From assembly GCA_023053545.1 (NCBI GenBank), contig JAKZAN010000007.1, positions 2,976,001 to 3,040,000 on the forward strand: a stretch of 64,000 nucleotides of DNA, read 5' to 3'. Under the pieces are notes generated by a model. The model was not told where the DNA came from. It searched no databases and worked only from the letters and a program-made list of their open reading frames with translations. Source of the stretch: Lepidurus packardi (taxonomy: Eukaryota > Arthropoda > Branchiopoda > Notostraca > Triopsidae). Both the position numbers and the translations under genes were made by a program. Below, one piece after another: positions 58,701-64,000 of this stretch (position 1 is its first letter; each line of letters begins with the position of its first letter).

Positions 58701-61700
58701 TGAAAGTGGCCGACGAGAAGAAGAAGAAGACGAAGATCAAGACGACGAAGACGGAACGGAAACAGACTGTTACAATAGCCCTTCATCGAGTCCGCCCTTA
58801 ACTTATGCCGTTCCTGGTTCAGACGCCAATTTACCTTCTGCCTATTCCCGGATCATGGAAGCTTTGCGTCCTACCCCATCTTCTGAATCAGAGTAATATA
58901 AATTTGAAATAAAGCGGATGGAATCATCTTAAGATGTTTGCACTTTTAAACACTTTTTCACGTTTTCACAGGTTAAACGATTGTGACCGGAAACGAGAAA
59001 ACCGCTTGACGTCCATTATCGATCAACTACTGTCTAACCGTATCACCAAAGTTCAAGATCCTGGCGAAAACCGTAAGTATAGGCATTTTCAGTGCCTCTT
59101 TTTCCGTGTTTCCTTTTTTTGCTCCAGTATTTCATTTGGAGAACTGTGTAATAAATTACAGTGAACACGTGGATATGATTTTAAGTACAAACCAAACTGC
59201 CTAAGGCACTCGTAAAGTTTAGCTTCAAATGCCATCAGAAATTATTTTTAATGCATGTCTTAAGAAAAAATGCCGTGGAAATTGAATACATGGTCTTTAA
59301 GTTATCCTGCCCGCCGTTTATGCGCAGACGCAATGCGCGGTCGTAAACACCCATGCAGTTCACTGCGCGCCTCCTCGCGGTAACTTGGGTGTAACAGACT
59401 AGACTAAGATTCTTAAAGAGCAAGTAACGGCCAGTTTTAAAGCAATAAACCATGCTATCTGAAACTTCATTGTACTTTAAAGTCATAACAATTTCTCTTA
59501 TTTTCATTATACCCGAAAACTGTGAAAACTCACATCTGTTTACAATGCATGATTAAGCAAAACCTTTGAAGATTCGGAAGACTATTATTACCCTTTCCAC
59601 CTAAGTCATTTAACAATAACGTCTATCTATACAACTTCTAACGAAAAGCTTGCTTTGGTCTAATTCTCTCGAAAAATGACAGAAGAAAACGACGGAAAAA
59701 ATTGATAGTCTGAACATGATGTTGGTCATTATTCTCTTTCGGCCAGTGTTTGTCATCGTCAGAAGTTTGAAACGGGGTCTCCCAAAGGAATGCTAGGGTT
59801 TTGTTTAAAAAAAAAAAAAAAAAAAGCTTCAAAAGGTTAGGGGATTTACGTTTCCCCAGAGTTCGTCATTTATTGCACCGTATTCCTTAGGTGTCTTTGG
59901 CAAAGATCTTTCATCTTTCTTCAAACTTAAGCCAAGGAAATAGGAAGCAAGTGACCAGTCACGTTGGTTTTTGTGTCGGGACCCAAAAACTTTCTTTCTT
60001 TTCGTATTTTCTTAAGTACACAGTTAAGCTGATCAGCAACCAACGAAAAGGGCAACAGGTGGATAACCCAGCTTCTGGGCCTTTCTTTATCTGAACAAGG
60101 GAAAAGTCCGTTTTGTGTGACACTTTAAGAAGATTTGATAGCGAATTTAGCCACTTCCGCGTAGATTTACTTGGTACTAAGACAAGCCAAAGTGACCCTT
60201 ATTGCATATGGTAGCGCATGGTATTAAGGTTCAATTTAGCTGCTCCCAAATTTGAACTTTCTTTTACAAGAAAGGGTGAAATTGTGGACTTTCGAAAGCT
60301 TGCAGAATTAGCATAAAATGGGGCGGTTTCTAACAGGTGGCGGCCAAGACAGCTTTATGGACACGACCTTAGCCCCTTGTTGTCCCTACGGGGCCAAATA
60401 ATACCTGTTCACCTCATCACCTGTTCCCATCAGCTTCCCCGATGTGAGTTTTATCGCACTCTTGCTCCAACTTGGAGACTGGCGACCAATAATACAACTT
60501 GCAATATATATGATAACAAAAAAAAGAGCGTGGTCCACTTTGGGCTAGCTTTGAAAACTTCCCAGCAGACCAGTTTTTGTTTCTTGTTACGGCGGAGGGA
60601 CTCCGGAGGGGTGGGTAAATAACTCGCTAAATTATATGCGTGCCATCTCATTTGCATGTGTGACCATTGCCATGGCCTTTGCCCTCCTCTTCGGATCTCC
60701 TTGTATACAATCTTCCTTTCGCTTTTTTATGATATTCCTTTCAGCAAAAAGCCCAGGCTACGGCCTCTGCGCCGTCTATCCTTCTCTTTTCTCGTTAACT
60801 CCCATAATGGAAGGGTGAAAAGGTCATTCAGGTCGAATCATATACAACCCCTCCCCTAAAAAAACAATTACAAATGGGTCCAACGTGGAACTTGGCAAGC
60901 GAAAACAGAACCGTATTTTTGTATAACAACAAAAAAAAACTAAAAAAAAAACCTGAAAATATGCAGATTTCGAGGTTAGAAGTTAGAGCAAATTTTAAAA
61001 AAGATTAATACAAAAAGTCGATGAAGCAACTCTTTGACTTTCAGACATTTTCCAGCATACAATTCCTAAATTGCGCGCATTTTATTCTTTCGTTTTTTAT
61101 TTTTGTATTTTACTGTAATCCGGGAGACCCCGAGAGAGCAAGGAGGTCGCAGAGAGCAAAGCCAGAAGGCCAAGATGCAAATGAGGGGCGAGCTTTTTGG
61201 TGTCGGTCGGTTTCGTTTCATTTCGTTTCACGAGATCTCTAACTAACCCAAGCGAGAGTGAGAGAGAGAGATACAAAAAGCAAGGCAAGAAAAGTTAAGA
61301 AAGAGAGGGGAGAAAAGTAGACAGACTATAGCGTAATTTCCGTGTCGATATCAAAAGCCCAGCAGCAACCAGCGGGAGCGACGAGGCGAAAAAGGGAGAT
61401 TCTGGAGGCCAAGAATGCGGAGGTCAAGACACGTCAGAACCTTTATTTGTAAAAAATGCTTATATACTTACCGCCGCTAGACCCAGCAAACCTAAACGGG
61501 CGGAGCTCAGCATCCTTTACAACTCTTCTTCTACTAACCTTTCTGCACCCACAGGCACCAAAGTACACGAAAGATTTAAAGTACACAAAATTCTTCCAAA
61601 ACTCCTGGACAATAATGTAGTTAATATCAATGCTAAGGGCCAGACAATTTTATTTTCTCCATTTGTTCTTTTACCAATATGAAAAATGCAAATTAATTTT

Positions 61701-63763
61701 TCGTCTACACGAAAAATGCAAGACTACGAATTTGCAAACTGTCTTGCCCTAGGAATTATTTATTTTTAAAAGATTTCATACAAGTTGAGTGCGTGGTTCT
61801 AAAGTTATCTTGCTTGCCGTTTCATGCGCGTTCCACAAAAAGCCCCTGCCCTCCTCCTCGCGATAGCTTGGGTGTAACTTAGCTTAGCTTGACGGGAGCT
61901 TTAATAGTTTCGTTAATTGACACATAATTTTCCTGGTTCGTAAATAACTTGTTTCAAAGACAAAAGAAGAGCTTCAAGGGAATAGAACAACATTTAAGTC
62001 AAGCGGAGTAAGGAAGTATATGTTTGTCGATCTTGCTCCAAGTGGAGCTGCAAAAAGCTTATGGCGAAGGAGAGATTCATGTTTGCCGAGTTGATCGAGA
62101 GGCAGAATGACGGGTTGCTTTTGGTTGCATGCTGTGACTCTCGTCATCTTCTCGGGGTCCATGTGTGTAACAATTGACCCCCGGAGGGATCATAACCTTG
62201 GTCTTTCACCTCCATGGCCCTTCAGGGTCTCAAAGGGTCAAGTATATGTATATGGCATATATTTATGCTAGCCTTTTTCTTTCTTTCCGATTTTTTCTCG
62301 TCTGGCCTGTGACTGCAAATTTATTGAGGTACTGCATCAAATTTTCAGTATATATTATTGGGGCCAAAGACTTAGAGTCTGACCATGGCTTGATCTGCAA
62401 GGCACTTGAAATGTTTTAAGGCAAATCCACCTCGATTATTTACGTGAACTTTGCCATTTGCCCATTACAAGTGGTCCGTTTCTTCCTAAGTCGCGAGACC
62501 TTATTACGATGAATGAACTAAAGTCTCTCGCTCGCTTTCTTTTTCTTTTTTTGGTGGGTGGGATTCCAATTCCAAACTGCGATTGCAATAGAGCGTTGCT
62601 GCATGCTTGTAAGATCAATTGAGGGGGAAATGTTGTTCCTAACCGCTTTTATTTGAATGCAATTCTAGCCTTATTGTGTCTCGCTGTGTATAACTCGTGG
62701 AATGTCCACTTAGCTTTAGCTGTATACTGTATACCATTTTGGGGTTTATATTGTAACGTCGCCGTGTCATGCATTCAGTGCCATTGAAAAGGGACGACTT
62801 TCCGGAGACATCTTTTCAGGAGGTGTTTCGTTTGGAAGGTGTGAAGGGCAAAAAAGGGAGGTTACTCGGGCAATGCAATGAAAGAGACGCCCTTCGCTTC
62901 GCTTTCAAAGATGACATGTCATTAATTAGACTTTGGTTCCTGGCCCGTCTCCTCCATTTTCTCTACATGTTCACCTTCAATTAATCAAAAACAAAATAGA
63001 CATAACAAGGTTCGTTAGAAATTTCAAGGTTTTGTTAAACTGATCTTCTTTCCTTGCGATACTTCCAAATGTGCAACATTAAGAGTACCGCCAAGCCACC
63101 GAAAGAAAAGAAAGAAAGAATCACGTTTTGAGATAATAATTGATTGTGTAGCATAGACTATCCTAGGAATTATGATTTTTTTTTTTAAATTTTAGACATC
63201 ACTGATTAGTCCCACGGAGTGATCCTTTAAATTTCTTCCAAGAAATAAAGTCAAAAAGAAGATTTGACGACAAAAAACTGCTGTTTTAGGTTACTTCGTT
63301 TTCGACGGTTCGAAAATTATGAAGGTGAAGTGATGTCCTTTATGATAATGTGTTCCGGAAGTCTAAATTCTTTTCACTGATGGTCGCAAGTTTATTGGTG
63401 CAAATCCGAAGAAGCTTGGGAACGGGTGTCTTTTCTGACAAATATTTTCCTTTACTTTCCTTGCGGAAATAAGAAAAAAGAGAAATGGCTGGACATGAAG
63501 GAGTTATTATTGTGGTTCATATACTATACCGTTTCTAGATTCCTGACTTGCGGTCAGCTTTTTTATGAGAGCAATGTCCGTTTTTGGGAACCAAAAAAGA
63601 AATTTAAAAAATGGGAAAGTTTCAGCTTTCGTGTTTTTTCCTAATAACTCATTTTCCTATCTTCTTTCTCATTTCGTAGATTTGCGAAACTTGGTGGAAT
63701 TGCGGGCCGAGACAGGTGAAACCAGAATTGCCGCTTCATCTCCCTTCGAATCCTGTCTAACAG
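52765..63763 (+). CDS. SAND-domain transcription regulator, DEAF1-like (partial; continues past the right edge)
   Basis: Exon 52765-53364 encodes 200 residues. The SAND domain spans about residues 115-183, with the DNA-binding signature KDWKRSIR at 161-168 after CGLNQGWLYLSRL and CILYQDSWLTPNEF. It is followed by HPLTCECDSC, which resembles the Cys-rich end of DEAF1 SAND rather than GMEB. SAND proteins bind DNA (CpG-type sites in DEAF1/GMEB) and regulate transcription. Exon 1 ends in phase 0. Exons 58630-58892, 58972-59072 and 63680-63763 follow with consistent phases and no stops. They encode an acidic run (EEEEDEDQDDED), a Ser/Pro-rich stretch and a charged helix-prone piece (RENRLTSIIDQLL). 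Whether those exons belong to the same gene is inferred from phase and strand. DEAF1's MYND zinc finger would lie beyond base 64000. The start codon is the first in-frame ATG; a separate upstream ORF ends at 52684. Confidence 0.8.
53438..53544. promoter_or_regulatory. Cluster of three CTCF-like sites at the start of the large DEAF1-like intron
   Basis: Three sequences built on GCCATCTA occur within about 110 bp: TTAGATGGCGC near 53440-53450, TGCCATCTAGAGG at 53472-53484, and ACCGTAGATGGCG (reverse orientation) at 53532-53544. Against the generalised CTCF consensus YGCCMYCTRSTGG, as I recall it, the second matches 12 of 13 and the third 11 of 13. Insulator function is inferred from the motif only. 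Confidence 0.4.
54838..55300 (+). repeat. Foldback/MITE family member 4 (about 460 bp, most complete)
   Basis: It begins ATAGCTTAGCTTGTAACACC and ends near TAAGCTTTACAGGAGCCTTA, an inverted relative of the start. Internal sequence matches the 45.6-kb copy. An apparent ORF over it is fortuitous. It lies in the first intron of the DEAF1-like gene. Confidence 0.7.
59215..59420 (-). repeat. Foldback/MITE family member 5
   Basis: It contains CCGTTTATGCGCAGACGCAA, CGCGCCTCCTCGCGGTAACT and GGGTGTAACAGACTAGACTA, the reversed end module. It lies in the third intron of the DEAF1-like gene. Confidence 0.65.
61735..61912 (-). repeat. Foldback/MITE family member 6
   Basis: It contains TTGCTTGCCGTTTCATGCGC, CCTCCTCGCGATAGC and GGGTGTAACTTAGCTTAGCT, the reversed end module with a shorter middle. 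Confidence 0.65.
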
Positions 63764-64000
63764 GTAAAAAAAGACATTTCCATTACATTTTGACGCTTTT
63801 TTGTGCCCAAAAAATAATGTGTGTGGGGTTTATATACATTTTATGTTGGGGAGTATATTATTCCCACACCGTGCGGTTCTTTTTGTTATTTCCTCTTGCT
63901 CTCGTTCTCACTCGAGCAGCCAGCAGGAACTGGGCAGGTCAAAAGTCAAGGAAAACACCCACGCTTTTTGGTTCCCAAAATTACAAGAAAAACTGTACCC

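Larger units (their letters stand above)
59073..63679 (+). other. Third intron of the DEAF1-like gene
   Basis: Donor GTAAGT after phase 1, acceptor TTCGTAG. It contains two reversed foldback elements and a purine-rich block at 61120-61320. No exon or gene seen inside. Confidence 0.55.

Overview
The window looks like animal nuclear DNA, most likely from an arthropod. Genes are split by GT-AG introns, gaps between genes are large, and there are many simple repeats and short DNA-transposon remnants. No prokaryotic features, rRNA, tRNA or CRISPR array were recognised, although tRNAs were looked for only by eye. Two clues narrow the host. One is a long Posterior sex combs/Su(z)2-type Polycomb protein, which is an arthropod style. 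The other is an intact B12-dependent methylmalonyl-CoA mutase gene, which many insects have lost. A crustacean, chelicerate, myriapod or B12-using hexapod would fit; this is inference.

Layout. About 0.6-1.4 kb (minus): the first four recognisable coding exons of a Polycomb RING-finger (PCGF) gene that runs off the left edge. 1.5-15 kb: intergenic DNA with a GC-rich island, a purine-rich block with G-quadruplex and GA-repeat sequence, and repeats. 15.1-23.05 kb (minus): a second PCGF gene, Psc/Su(z)2-like, with a tail of about 795 residues in one exon. The two genes have the same exon phases, and exons 2 and 3 are the same size, so they are a tandem paralogous pair. 23-30 kb: repeats and GC-rich non-coding DNA.

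30-35 kb (minus): a complete 14-exon methylmalonyl-CoA mutase gene (743 aa) whose exons all join in phase. 371 bp away, head to head, is a complete 5-exon gene for the signal recognition particle receptor beta subunit (35.3-40.5 kb, plus, 230 aa). A 729-bp Tigger/pogo element lies just downstream of it. 41.8-42.8 kb (minus): two exons of an unrecognised gene, with a decayed copy of one of them at 44.5 kb. 43-52 kb: repeats, including members of a foldback family found at six or more places, a small hAT-like MITE and one isolated candidate exon. 52.8-63.8 kb (plus): a SAND-domain (DEAF1-like) gene with a 5-kb intron; later exons join in phase and the gene runs off the right edge.

No operon-like or defence system is present. 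The most notable items are the tandem Polycomb pair, a CTCF-like motif set with three copies in about 110 bp, a 173-nt AG-exclusion zone before a mutase acceptor with no adjacent pyrimidine tract, a cysteine at a near-invariant mutase arginine, a phase gap in the second PCGF gene that predicts an unseen exon, and the duplicated, decayed exon.
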